24,460 bases of DNA, from the NCBI GenBank assembly GCA_947304695.1, contig CAMZBS010000027.1, forward strand, positions 1 to 24,460, written 5' to 3'. The position numbers were made by a program, and so were the translations under genes. Of the stretch, positions 1 through 6,983 are shown in pieces. Source of the DNA: an uncultured Prevotella sp. GTDB lineage: Bacteria > Bacteroidota > Bacteroidia > Bacteroidales > Bacteroidaceae. The notes beneath the pieces were generated by a model. It was not told where the DNA came from, did not search any database, and saw only the letters and a program-made list of their open reading frames with translations. The number at the start of each line of letters is the position of its first letter. Within the stretch, counting starts at the first letter, position 1.

Positions 1-373
1 GCTCGGCAGAGTCGCGCACGGCGCGCAGCTCCACTTCGGTAGAGCCCGAAGGCACACCGATGACCATACGGAGTGAAGGCGAGAAGATGTGACGTCCGGT
101 GTGTACCATCTTGATAAGACCGCGCATCATCTGCTCACAGGCAGAGAAGTCGGCAATCACACCGTCGCGCAGCGGACGGATGGTGCGGATGTTGTCATGT
201 GTCTTTTCGTACATCATCTTGGCCTTTTCGCCCACGGCAATCATCTTGTCGGTGCGGCGGTCGAGTGCTACGACCGAAGGCTCGTCGACGACAATCTTAT
301 CGTCGCTAATGATAATGGTATTGGCTGTGCCAAGGTCCATGGCCAGCTCTTGTCGGAAACTGAAAAAGCCCAT
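1..373 (-). CDS. mreB: Rod shape-determining protein MreB, N-terminal 124 residues (3' end outside window)
   Basis: MreB is the bacterial actin that polymerises under the inner membrane and guides lateral cell-wall synthesis. The translation starts MGFFSFRQELAMDLGTAN; the DLGTANT segment is the phosphate-1 ATP-binding loop of the actin/Hsp70 fold. It continues with VVDEPSVVAL, AVGEKAKMM, TIRPLRDGVIADF and MVIGVPSGSTEVE (phosphate-2 region), all typical of MreB. The ATG lies at 373-371. The frame stays open to the window edge, so about two thirds of the protein (usual length about 340 residues) is missing. It lies 35 bases downstream of purH on the same strand and may be co-transcribed with it. 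The leader just upstream of the start contains a 28-base sequence also found before cydB. The family call is secure. Confidence 0.95.
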   Translation of the reverse strand, partial: MGFFSFRQELAMDLGTANTIIISDDKIVVDEPSVVALDRRTDKMIAVGEKAKMMYEKTHDNIRTIRPLRDGVIADFSACEQMMRGLIKMVHTGRHIFSPSLRMVIGVPSGSTEVELRAVRDSAE

Positions 374-377
374 TCTA

Positions 378-405
378 ATTTACAATTTGACGATTTACAA
401 TTTAC
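378..405 (-). repeat. 28-base dispersed repeat, copy 1 (mreB leader)
   Basis: This AT-rich element is built from two copies of ATTTACAATTT (plus-strand reading) separated by GACG. All 28 bases recur identically at 6945-6972. On the minus strand it sits four bases upstream of the mreB ATG and fills almost the whole purH-mreB gap. It therefore occupies the place where a ribosome binding site would be. No transposase or target duplication is visible. Confidence 0.85.
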
Positions 406-408
406 ATT

Positions 409-1002
409 TTATTTCGAAAACCACGCGTGAATGGCTGTGTCATAGTGTGAACTCACACCGAAGGCACGAGTGGCAAACATGCGACGGTCTTCGATGTCGG
501 TCAGGGCACCCTTCTTGTTCAGAATGTCGAGTAGCACGCTGTATTCAGCCTTTGAAGGCACGATGACCACATCCTTGAAGTTCTTGGCTCCGGCGCGGAT
601 GAGGGAGATGCCGCCGATGTCGATCTTCTCGATGATGTCGGCTTCAGAAGCGCCGCTGGCTACGGTCTGTTCGAAAGGATAGAGGTCGACGATGACCAGG
701 TCGATCTCAGGAATCTCATACTTTGCCATCTGTTCGCGGTCGCCTTCGTTGTCACGGCGTCCCAGGATGCCTCCAAACACTTTGGGGTGGAGCGTCTTCA
801 CACGACCGCCCAGAATGGAAGGATAGGTTGTGACTTCCTCAACCTTCTGGCATTCATAGCCTAATGATTCGATAAACGTCTGTGTGCCGCCGGTAGAGAG
901 GAAACGGACGCCCTCTTCGTTCAGCTTCTTCAGCAATTCTTCCAGTCCGTCTTTGTGGAATACGGAAATCAGCGCTGTCTTGATTTTCTTTGCTTCTGCC
1001 AT
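409..1002 (-). CDS. purH: IMP cyclohydrolase domain protein (PurH N-terminal domain only)
   Basis: This protein should close the ring of FAICAR to give IMP, the last step of de novo purine synthesis. Its 197 residues match the MGS-like cyclohydrolase half of bifunctional PurH. Visible segments are ALISVFHKDGLEELLKKL, FLSTGGT, SILGGRVKTLHPKVFGGILGRR, VDLYPFE and IDIGGISLIRAGAKNFKDVVIV. The frame stops at HAWFSK, about where the cyclohydrolase domain of usual PurH (about 500-530 residues) ends. The AICAR transformylase domain is absent here and would have to be encoded elsewhere. The ATG at 1002 (MAEAKK) is chosen because AAGAAAGAG precedes it and because a TATCTTTG box at 1080-1073 lies inside the longer TTG-initiated frame. 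It is upstream of mreB on the same strand. Confidence 0.88.
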   Translation of the reverse strand: MAEAKKIKTALISVFHKDGLEELLKKLNEEGVRFLSTGGTQTFIESLGYECQKVEEVTTYPSILGGRVKTLHPKVFGGILGRRDNEGDREQMAKYEIPEIDLVIVDLYPFEQTVASGASEADIIEKIDIGGISLIRAGAKNFKDVVIVPSKAEYSVLLDILNKKGALTDIEDRRMFATRAFGVSSHYDTAIHAWFSK

Positions 1003-1010
1003 CTCTTTCT

Positions 1011-1040
1011 TAATGCTTAATTCTAAATGCTTAATGCTTA
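1011..1040 (-). repeat. Short AT-rich direct repeats in purH leader
   Basis: Three copies of ATGCTTA (plus-strand reading, at 1013, 1027 and 1034) lie in the 30 bases just upstream of the purH start and its AAGAAAGAG motif. It resembles the mreB/cydB leader repeat in position and in being short, AT-rich and internally repeated, but the sequence differs. Confidence 0.6.
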
Positions 1041-1072
1041 TTGTTTGCAAACCAAAATTCTCATTGGGGCTG

Positions 1073-1080
1073 CAAAGATA
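1073..1080 (-). promoter_or_regulatory. Probable -7 box of the purH promoter
   Basis: TATCTTTG on the minus strand matches the Bacteroidota -7 consensus TAnnTTTG. Transcription would start near 1066 and give a leader of about 65 bases before the purH ATG. No good -33 TTTG is seen at the expected distance, so the call rests on the -7 box alone. Confidence 0.5.
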
Positions 1081-1157
1081 CAAAAAACATTGGAACTAAA
1101 CATCAACAATGGCAATATTTTTTTCGTTCACACCTTATTATATATTATAGGTCAATC

Positions 1158-1538
1158 TCAATGGAGGGTGCGCTCGTGTTTCAGCACTTCGCCAATGAGC
1201 AGGGTGGGGATGACGAACAGACAGGCCAGCAGGGCGGTGAGATTGATTTGGGAAGGTGCTGTATCGACGAATGATTTCAGGGAGGTGGTGAGCATGTTCC
1301 ATCCATCGAAGGATACGAACAGGATGACGGCCAGCATCCAGCAAAAGCCCGTCCAGATGGAAGACAGCCTTTGGGCACGCTGGCTCACAACGGTTTGACG
1401 ATTTTGCGCCATGGCCGGGCTGGGCATGGCCTGGAGCTGTTGCATGATGCGATCGGAGAAACCGTCGTCGGTTATCTGCTGTTGGCGTGCCGCTTGAAAG
1501 AACTCGTTGAGTAGCTGTTCGTCATGATCTTGAGTCAT
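1158..1538 (-). CDS. Small two-helix membrane protein, possible anti-sigma factor (DUF5056-like)
   Basis: This 126-residue protein has a soluble N-terminus (MTQDHDEQLLNEFFQAARQQ, then DDGFSDRIMQQL) of about 60 residues. It is followed by two hydrophobic segments, about residues 60-78 (WTGFCWMLAVILFVSF) and 98-117 (LTALLACLFVIPTLLIG). Its start overlaps the end of the ECF sigma gene by 17 bases, which suggests translational coupling. Small membrane proteins co-encoded with ECF sigma factors commonly hold the sigma factor at the membrane, and that is the inferred role. No zinc-binding HxxxCxxC motif of the usual ZAS anti-sigma domain is visible. The DUF5056 assignment is from memory of Bacteroidales proteins and is tentative. 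It is the last gene of the operon. Confidence 0.7.
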   Translation of the reverse strand: MTQDHDEQLLNEFFQAARQQQITDDGFSDRIMQQLQAMPSPAMAQNRQTVVSQRAQRLSSIWTGFCWMLAVILFVSFDGWNMLTTSLKSFVDTAPSQINLTALLACLFVIPTLLIGEVLKHERTLH

Positions 1539-2067
1539 ATCCGTTGTGTTTTAAGAAGGTGGATAGTTTTTCTTTGCCTCTTTTCAGATGCGATTTCACA
1601 GTGTTGGCAGGAATGCCTGTGATGAGTGCGATCTGGTCGATGGGCTGACCGTCGATGTACTGCAGGGTGATGCAGGTGCGCTCTTCATCGCGTAGGAGCG
1701 ACAGGGCGTGATAGAGGTCGATTCGCAGGTTGGTCTGCGCAGTTTCCGACGCACAAGCCTCTTCATGCTCTTCCGGCTGGCTGTGAAGGTCTTTTCGCTT
1801 GTGGTCGTAGTAGATGTTGTAGGCAATGCGCATGAGCCACGTCTGGAAGGAGGACTCTCCACGAAACTGTCCGATACGGGTGTAGGCCCGCAGGAAGGTG
1901 TCTTGTGCCAGATCGTCGCTCAGTGCTTCGTTGCCCGCTGTGAGGTTCAGGAAGAACCTTCGGATGATCGACTGGTAACGACGTACAAGCAGGTTGAAAG
2001 CCTGCTTGTTGCCGTGGGTCGCCACTTGGGTTGCGAGCGTGAAGTCACTGGGCGTCTGTTCGGCCAT
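1522..2067 (-). CDS. ECF-type RNA polymerase sigma factor (sigma-70 family)
   Basis: This 181-residue protein should direct RNA polymerase to a dedicated promoter set. Region 2 is visible at about residues 25-92: LVRRYQSIIRRFFLNL, then DDLAQDTFLRAYTRI (core-binding and -10 recognition helices) and FQTWLMRIAYNIYYDHKRK. Region 4 is near residues 119-172: ALSLLRDEERTCITLQYIDG, then a helix-turn-helix containing DQIALITGIPANTVKSHLKRG. The linker is acidic (EEHEEACASE). Region 1 and region 3 of housekeeping sigma factors are missing, as expected for an ECF factor. It begins three bases after the pspC-like stop and overlaps the next gene by 17 bases. Which genes it controls cannot be read from the window. 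Confidence 0.93.
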   Translation of the reverse strand: MAEQTPSDFTLATQVATHGNKQAFNLLVRRYQSIIRRFFLNLTAGNEALSDDLAQDTFLRAYTRIGQFRGESSFQTWLMRIAYNIYYDHKRKDLHSQPEEHEEACASETAQTNLRIDLYHALSLLRDEERTCITLQYIDGQPIDQIALITGIPANTVKSHLKRGKEKLSTFLKHNGYDSRS

Positions 2068-2070
2068 GGA

Positions 2071-2256
2071 TTAGTATTTTGCCGGAATGATAATCCATGC
2101 AATGATATAGATGATAATGCCGCTGAAGGCAGTGCAGAACGTCAACACGGCGTAGGCAAGGCGTACCAGTGTGATGTCGAGTCCGAAATATTCGGCCAGT
2201 CCGGCGCAGACACCGCCCAGGACGCGGTCGTTGGAACGATAGAGATTCTTAGTCAT
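2071..2256 (-). CDS. pspC: PspC-domain small membrane protein
   Basis: The 61-residue product [20 protein letters not shown]... has the PspC signature: [21 protein letters not shown], then [13 protein letters not shown] and a hydrophobic helix [17 protein letters not shown]. PspC proteins are membrane components of phage-shock or envelope-stress responses. A longer frame begins 13 residues earlier. I prefer the internal ATG at 2256, because it aligns with the usual PspC start and because its ATG overlaps the upstream stop by eight bases (ATGACTAA), a typical coupled arrangement. It lies between the DUF6249-like gene and the ECF sigma gene, so envelope-stress sensing is a reasonable inference. 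Confidence 0.9.
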   Translation of the reverse strand: MTKNLYRSNDRVLGGVCAGLAEYFGLDITLVRLAYAVLTFCTAFSGIIIYIIAWIIIPAKY

Positions 2257-2908
2257 AATACTTGATGTTTTGTTCTTTGTGATTGTTGTTGTCATTCAAA
2301 GGGTCTTTGGAGTGGTCGGAACGAGAGACGACCAGATTGCCCAGTCCGATACAGGCGATGAGCGCACCGATGCCCAGTCCGATGTTGCCAGCCACGTTGC
2401 CTAAAAGAATCATGAGACCGATGCCGAGAAACAACTGGCGTATGCCTTTGGTGCGCAGGTCGTTGTCAGTTGCCGAAGGCTGGGCATTCACGAATTCATT
2501 GGGGATGGACTGTCCGTTCTTCATGGCCTGTTCAGCAAACTGCAATCGCTGTTTGCGGTTCTTGTAGATGAAGTAGAACAGCAGGGCTAGGATGGCGATG
2601 GGGGCAATGATGAAGAGGATGCTCAGCACAATGATGATGAACAGCATACCCTGGACGGCTTCGCCTTGGATAGAGAACATCTTCCTGATGGTCTGGTCGA
2701 ACATGTCGTCGGGGGCATCGAAGACGGTGTTAGTTTGTGCCGATGCCGTGAAGTGTGCCGTTGCTGTGTCGGTGGTGTCGCTGAACGCCTCGATGGCGCT
2801 GGCCTGTGTGGCCAGGCCCGTTTCATCAACACTGTCAGTCTGGGGCGCTGCGCCAACACCTATCGTGAAGGCCAGCAGCAGGATGGTTGTTATCAGGTGC
2901 TTTTTCAT
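2249..2908 (-). CDS. Secreted/membrane protein of the DUF6249 type, first gene of the ECF sigma operon
   Basis: This 219-residue protein starts [20 protein letters not shown], a signal peptide, and continues with a polar region of about 65 residues. It then has a long hydrophobic stretch around residues 86-116 ([20 protein letters not shown]...[11 protein letters not shown]), a juxtamembrane helix ([16 protein letters not shown]), and two further hydrophobic helices ([21 protein letters not shown] and [15 protein letters not shown]). The [10 protein letters not shown]...AMKNGQ pattern is what I associate with Bacteroidales DUF6249 proteins; this is tentative. An upstream TTG- or ATG-initiated extension into the topB end was rejected because it would hide the signal peptide. 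It heads the run DUF6249, PspC, sigma, membrane protein, all overlapping or nearly so. Confidence 0.75.
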   Translation of the reverse strand: MKKHLITTILLLAFTIGVGAAPQTDSVDETGLATQASAIEAFSDTTDTATAHFTASAQTNTVFDAPDDMFDQTIRKMFSIQGEAVQGMLFIIIVLSILFIIAPIAILALLFYFIYKNRKQRLQFAEQAMKNGQSIPNEFVNAQPSATDNDLRTKGIRQLFLGIGLMILLGNVAGNIGLGIGALIACIGLGNLVVSRSDHSKDPLNDNNNHKEQNIKYYD

Positions 2909-2973
2909 ATTTCTGCTTGTTTTTTTATCTGTTAGACGTGCGGGAAACAGAAAAAGTTGCAAAGCAGGGAAAA

Positions 2974-5006
2974 TTATTTTCCAAAAGGTTTCCTGAACGT
3001 GCAGCCGTTCTTCCATTCGCTACAGCCGTAGGCCGTCTTGCCTTTGATGATATGACCCTTTCCGCAGACGGGACAGGGGTCGCCTTCCTTTACTTCGCCG
3101 TCGCCAACCTTCTTCTTCCTTGTGGCCTTTCGCTTGGCAGATTTGTCGGCAGTGGCTTTTTCTGTCTTGGGAGCTTCAACGGGGGCGGCGGTGACGTGAC
3201 GGTTGGTTTGGTCGGCAATGACCTGGTGTACAATGTCGTTAATCTGCTGTTTCAGTTCGTCGACAAACTGGCTGGCATCGTACTGGTGGTGCTCAATGTC
3301 GCGCAACTTCTTCTCCCAGATGCCAGTGAGCTCGGCACTCTTCAGGAGTTCCTCATGGATGAGGTCGATGAGTTCGATGCCTGTGGGTGTGGCTACCAGG
3401 TTTTTGCGTTCCTTCCTGATATAATGGCGTTTGAAGAGTGTCTCGATGATGGCAGCACGAGTGGAAGGACGTCCGATACCGTTCTCTTTCAGGGCGGCGC
3501 GCAGGGTCTCGTCTTCCACGAATTTACCAGCTGTTTCCATGGTCCGCAGTAGGGTGGCTTCGGTGTAGAACTTAGGTGGTGTTGTCCATTTCTCGCTGAG
3601 CGTGGGCGTATGGGGGCCGCTCTCGCCTTTCTGGAAGTCGGGCAGCGTGCGCTCTTCATCGTCGGGCTTCTTTTCGTCGTCATCGGTAGCTTGCGGTTCT
3701 TTGGCATAGACGGTGCGCCAACCCGGGTCAAGGATGGTCTTGCCCGTCACCTTGAACTCCACGTCACCCTGTCCCGTAGGCTGAGGTACTGTCTCAGTGC
3801 ACAGAACGGCTCCCAGCACCGTGGTTTGGGCAAACTTGCAGTCGGGATAGAAGGCGGCAATGAAACGGCGGGCTACCAGGTCGTAGACATGACGTTGCAT
3901 GTCGGACAGCCCCTGTGGCGCTACACCTGTAGGGATGATGGCGTGGTGGTCGGTCACTTTCGACAAGTCAAACACCTTCTTTGACTTAGGCAATGGTTTG
4001 CCGCCCAGTGGCTTAACCAGTTCGGCGTAGGGTGCCTGGCCTGCAAAGCGGGTCTGGAACAATCGGAAAGGAAGGTCGTGTCCACACGCGGGTAGGTGGT
4101 CAGTTTCTGTTCGTAGAGCTGCTGGATGATGTTCAGCGTCATCTCGGCACTCATGCCGAATTTCTTGTTGCAGTCTACCTGTAGTGAGGTCAGGTCATAG
4201 AGCGAAGGTGGTGTTTCCTTGCCGTTTTTTTTCTGTACGTCGGTGATGGTGAAGGGCTTGCCCTCGATAGTGGCAAAGGTTTTCTCGCCTTCCTCCTTTG
4301 AGGTGAACTTGCCCGAAGTGGCTGTGAAGGTGGTATCGCGATAGACCGTGGCCAGCACCCAGTAAGGTTCGGGCTTGAAGTTGTCAATCTCTTTCTGGCG
4401 GTTCACAATGAGTGCCAGTGTGGGGGTCTGCACCCGTCCAATGGACAGTATCTGATGGTTCTGACCGTATTTGATGGTGTAGAGACGGGTGGCGTTGATG
4501 CCTAAGAGCCAGTCGCCTACGGCGCGTGACAGTCCGGCGAGGTAAAGCGACTGGTAGTCGGACTGGTCTTTCAGGTTGGCAAAGCCCTCACGGATGGCCT
4601 CGTCGGTCATCGACGAGATCCATAGTCGTTTCACGGGACAGTGAGCCTGTGCCTTCTGCATCACCCAGCGCTGAATGAGTTCACCTTCCTGCCCGGCGTC
4701 ACCGCAGTTGATGATGCCGTCGGCTGCCTGCATGAGGCGTTCAATGGTGGCAAACTGTTTCTTGATGCCCTGGTCTTCCTTTAATCGGATGCCGAAGCGT
4801 GGCGGTATCATGGGCAATGAAGAAAGGCTCCACGACCGCCACATGGGGGTATAGTCTTCGGGCATCTTCAGCTCACAAAGGTGACCGAAAGTCCACGTCA
4901 CCTGATAGCCGTTACCCTCCATATAGCCGTCGTGGCTGCTGTTGGCTCCCAAAATGCGGGCAATGTCCTTGGCCACGCTGGGCTTCTCTGCTATGCAAAC
5001 AATCAT
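2974..5006 (-). pseudogene. topB: DNA topoisomerase III, interrupted by a one-base frameshift
   Basis: Topoisomerase III is a type IA enzyme that passes single DNA strands and resolves recombination and replication intermediates. The first frame (5006 to about 4062) encodes 315 good residues: the TOPRIM start MIVCIAEKPSVAKDIARILG, GDAGQEGELI, LSIGRVQTPTLALIV and the active-site segment TTYPRVDTTFLSD with catalytic Tyr305. The rest, in the next frame (about 4062 to 2974), resumes with KPLPKSKKVFD, SKVTDHHAIIPTG, NGIGRPSTRAAIIE and a C-terminal zinc finger (CPVC...CSEWKNGC). The join needs one extra base near 4056-4075. No slippery heptamer is evident, so this is either a real inactivating deletion or a sequencing/assembly error. 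AAGGTGAA precedes the ATG. It lies 36 bases after the Sel1 gene and is probably co-transcribed with it. Confidence 0.88.
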
Positions 5007-5042
5007 TTCACCTTGTTTAATATTACGCGCGCGTGAGGCTGA

Positions 5043-5618
5043 CTATTTCTTGCCGATGAGTGCCAGCATGGCCTTAGCATCTTCTTCGCCTGCGGCAGCA
5101 TCCTTACGAAGGTCGGCCAAAATCTCCTCGCCGCCCTTCTCGTTGCTCACGGCACGTTGAAGCCACTTCTTGGCCTGCGCCTTGTCGGCAGCAATGCCTT
5201 TGCCCTTGAAGTAAGCCTTGCCCAAAGCATACTGGCCATCGGCATTCTCCTGTTTGGCTGCCTTGGCAAAGAGTTCTACCGCCTTTTTCCTGTCTTTAGC
5301 CACTCCTTCGCCGTCCTTATAGCACTTGCCCAATTGGTACTGAGCTTTAGCATAACCCTGTGCAGCCGACTTCTCATACCAGATGAAGGCCTGCTGGTCG
5401 TCTTCGGGGATGCCGTTGCCCTTGTCATAGCAGCGCCCCAGCCGATACTGTGCCTTCTTGTGGCCTTTCTCGGCAGCAGCCTTCAGTTTGGGGAAAGCGG
5501 CTGTGTAGTTCTTCTCGTCATAGAGCTTTTTTCCGTCGGCATAGAGTTTGTCGGCACTTTGGGCACTGGCCGAAAGCAGGTAGCCCAGCATCAGAAGCAT
5601 GGTAAGGAGTCTTTTCAT
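5043..5618 (-). CDS. Secreted Sel1-repeat protein
   Basis: This 191-residue protein has a signal peptide (MKRLLTMLLMLGYLLSASAQ) followed by about three to four Sel1-like helical repeats. Examples are AAAEKGHKKAQYRLGRCYDKG, SAAQGYAKAQYQLGKCYKDG and KAAKQENADGQYALGKAYFKG. Such repeats form alpha-solenoids that bind other proteins; the exported form should act in the periplasm. Partner and function are unknown. The ATG at 5618 is chosen over an in-frame TTG at 5669 because the promoter box (5674-5667) lies over that TTG, so it would not be in the transcript. Transcription probably continues into topB, 36 bases downstream. Confidence 0.88.
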   Translation of the reverse strand: MKRLLTMLLMLGYLLSASAQSADKLYADGKKLYDEKNYTAAFPKLKAAAEKGHKKAQYRLGRCYDKGNGIPEDDQQAFIWYEKSAAQGYAKAQYQLGKCYKDGEGVAKDRKKAVELFAKAAKQENADGQYALGKAYFKGKGIAADKAQAKKWLQRAVSNEKGGEEILADLRKDAAAGEEDAKAMLALIGKK

Positions 5619-5666
5619 TGCAATCTTCTTCGTTTGTTGATTCCTGTTTAGTTGTCTTTGACCGCG

Positions 5667-5698
5667 CAAAGTTATTCAAAAAAATCCGAACCGCCAAA
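5667..5698 (-). promoter_or_regulatory. Promoter of the Sel1-repeat gene (TTTG-N20-TAACTTTG)
   Basis: On the minus strand TTTG (5698-5695) is followed after exactly 20 bases by TAACTTTG (5674-5667), a full match to the Bacteroidota housekeeping promoter. The predicted start near 5660 gives a leader of about 42 bases. The spacer contains one arm of the bidirectional terminator at 5678-5718. Confidence 0.82.
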
Positions 5699-5718
5699 TG
5701 TGTGGTTCGGATTTTTTT
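5678..5718. terminator. Bidirectional intrinsic terminator between cydB and the Sel1 gene
   Basis: A perfect 15-bp inverted repeat pairs 5678-5692 with 5704-5718. The stem core is TCCGAACC/GGTTCGGA, flanked by A7 and T7, with an 11-base loop. Read on either strand it gives a GC-containing hairpin followed by a T tract. It starts 22 bases after the cydB stop, so it should end the cyd transcript. Confidence 0.88.
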
Positions 5719-5740
5719 GATTAAGAGTATCATGAAGGAA

Positions 5741-6946
5741 TCAGTAGGCGTGGTCGTTTCTGATTTCTTCTTTTGTAATCTTCTTTGCGTCAATCTTCCG
5801 CCAGCAGTACACAATGTAAGCCAAGACGAAGGGGACGAGGAACGACACGTAGAACATGGTTCGCAGGGTGAACTCGCTGCTGCAGGAGTTCTGGATGGTG
5901 AGCGACGACTGCAGGTCGGCTGTAGAAGGATAGTAGGCTGTACCGTTCCATGCCGATGTGAGCAGCAGTGCCAGTACGGTGAGTACCGTTCCGATGCCTG
6001 CAGGCCAGATGCCATTGACAGTCAAAAGTGAAGACTGAAGATTGGAGGATTTGCTTCCGCGCAATACCTCTGTGGCAATGCCCAGCAATACCAGCACTAC
6101 ACCGATGAGGAACAGAATGAGCAGGTACCACATGTCGAGGAAGTTGTGCAGGTACTTGTAAGGCTCCATGTAGATGGTGCCGTCGGGGCTGACAGCAAAG
6201 CCATCCTTCAGAAGCAGGTGAACCACATAGGCCACAAAGAGGATGAGGAATGGGACTGCGGCTCCGATGAGGTGTTTGCTGCCACGCGAGCGGATGTCCT
6301 CATCGTCGACATTGTTCATGACGTAGAGGATACCCAGTGTGCGGGCCAGGAACACCACGGCAAATCCCAATACCAGTACCCAAGGGTTGAGCAGGGCATC
6401 GAGGCCATGGGAGGCGTTCGCCCAGTGGCTGATGACTGGTGTGATATCAAAATGGGAGTCGAGCGTTGGGAGTTGTGAGTTGATCAGATTCCCCTTCTCT
6501 ACAACGAAGTTCGACCCTTCGTAAAACGTAGCGACGGCTCCACCCAGGAGCAGTGGCCCCAGGATGCCGTTGAGGGTGAGGAAGAATTGGAACGTTCGCG
6601 GGCCGAGGAAATTGCCGATCTTGTTCTGGAACTCATAGCTCACGGCCTGTAGTACGAAGGTGAAGAGGATGATCATCCACAGCCAATAGGCTCCGCCGAA
6701 GCTGGTAGAGTAGAACAATGGGAACGAAGCGAAGAAGGCTCCGCCGAAGGTGACGAGCGTGGTAAACGTGAACTCCCACTTGCGGCCCGTGGAGTTATAG
6801 ACGAGGCGTGTGCCCTCGTCGGTCTGTCCCAGTGAGCGTGCCACGGAGTTGGCACCCTGCACGAAGAGCAGGAACACTAATATTGCACCCAGCAGCGATA
6901 CAATGAAGCACCAGTAGTGCTGTAAGAATTCGTAGGTCATGTTCAT
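5741..6946 (-). CDS. cydB: Cytochrome bd quinol oxidase subunit II (CydB)
   Basis: CydB is the structural partner of CydA in the cytochrome bd oxidase, which oxidises quinol and reduces oxygen to water in the inner membrane. The 401-residue product has about eight to nine hydrophobic helices. CydB-like segments include LQHYWCFIVSLLGAILVFLLFVQG, FTTLVTFGGAFFASFPLFYSTSFGGAYW, FLTLNGILGPLLLGGAVATF and the C-terminal FYVSFLVPFVLAYIVYCWRKID. The start may be the ATG at 6946 or the one at 6940; family comparison favours neither strongly. Two hydrophilic loops (about residues 153-165 and 297-310) look low in complexity and may be repeat-derived. The gene starts 37 bases after cydA, and its leader contains the 28-base repeat shared with mreB. 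A strong terminator follows. Confidence 0.95.
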   Translation of the reverse strand: MNMTYEFLQHYWCFIVSLLGAILVFLLFVQGANSVARSLGQTDEGTRLVYNSTGRKWEFTFTTLVTFGGAFFASFPLFYSTSFGGAYWLWMIILFTFVLQAVSYEFQNKIGNFLGPRTFQFFLTLNGILGPLLLGGAVATFYEGSNFVVEKGNLINSQLPTLDSHFDITPVISHWANASHGLDALLNPWVLVLGFAVVFLARTLGILYVMNNVDDEDIRSRGSKHLIGAAVPFLILFVAYVVHLLLKDGFAVSPDGTIYMEPYKYLHNFLDMWYLLILFLIGVVLVLLGIATEVLRGSKSSNLQSSLLTVNGIWPAGIGTVLTVLALLLTSAWNGTAYYPSTADLQSSLTIQNSCSSEFTLRTMFYVSFLVPFVLAYIVYCWRKIDAKKITKEEIRNDHAY

Positions 6947-6972
6947 TTACAATTTGACGATTTACAATTTAC
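6945..6972 (-). repeat. 28-base dispersed repeat, copy 2 (cydA-cydB gap)
   Basis: This sequence is identical over 28 bases to 378-405 and has the same orientation relative to the gene that follows. It runs up to and overlaps by two bases the first possible cydB ATG (6946-6944), or ends four bases before the second ATG at 6940. It occupies most of the gap between cydA and cydB. Confidence 0.85.
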
Positions 6973-6983
6973 TATTTATCAAA

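Noticed and set aside
378..405. CRISPR-like or tandem repeat array
   Set aside because: The internal repeat is 11 bases with a 4-base spacer and only two units; there are no cas genes.
1708..2265. Plus-strand open frame of 185 codons opposite the ECF sigma and PspC genes
   Set aside because: It is wholly antisense to well-recognised proteins, has no recognisable family and no plausible promoter.
2968..2982. Hairpin GGAAAA-TTA-TTTTCC over the topB stop codon as a terminator
   Set aside because: Only a six-bp, mostly A/T stem with no following T tract; too weak.
2887..3552. Plus-strand open frame of 221 codons opposite topB
   Set aside because: Antisense to the conserved topoisomerase C-terminal half; composition is that of a mirrored coding frame.
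4056..4075. Programmed -1 ribosomal frameshift in topB
   Set aside because: The needed direction would be -1, but there is no X XXY YYZ slippery heptamer and topB is not known to use recoding; mutation or sequence error is simpler.
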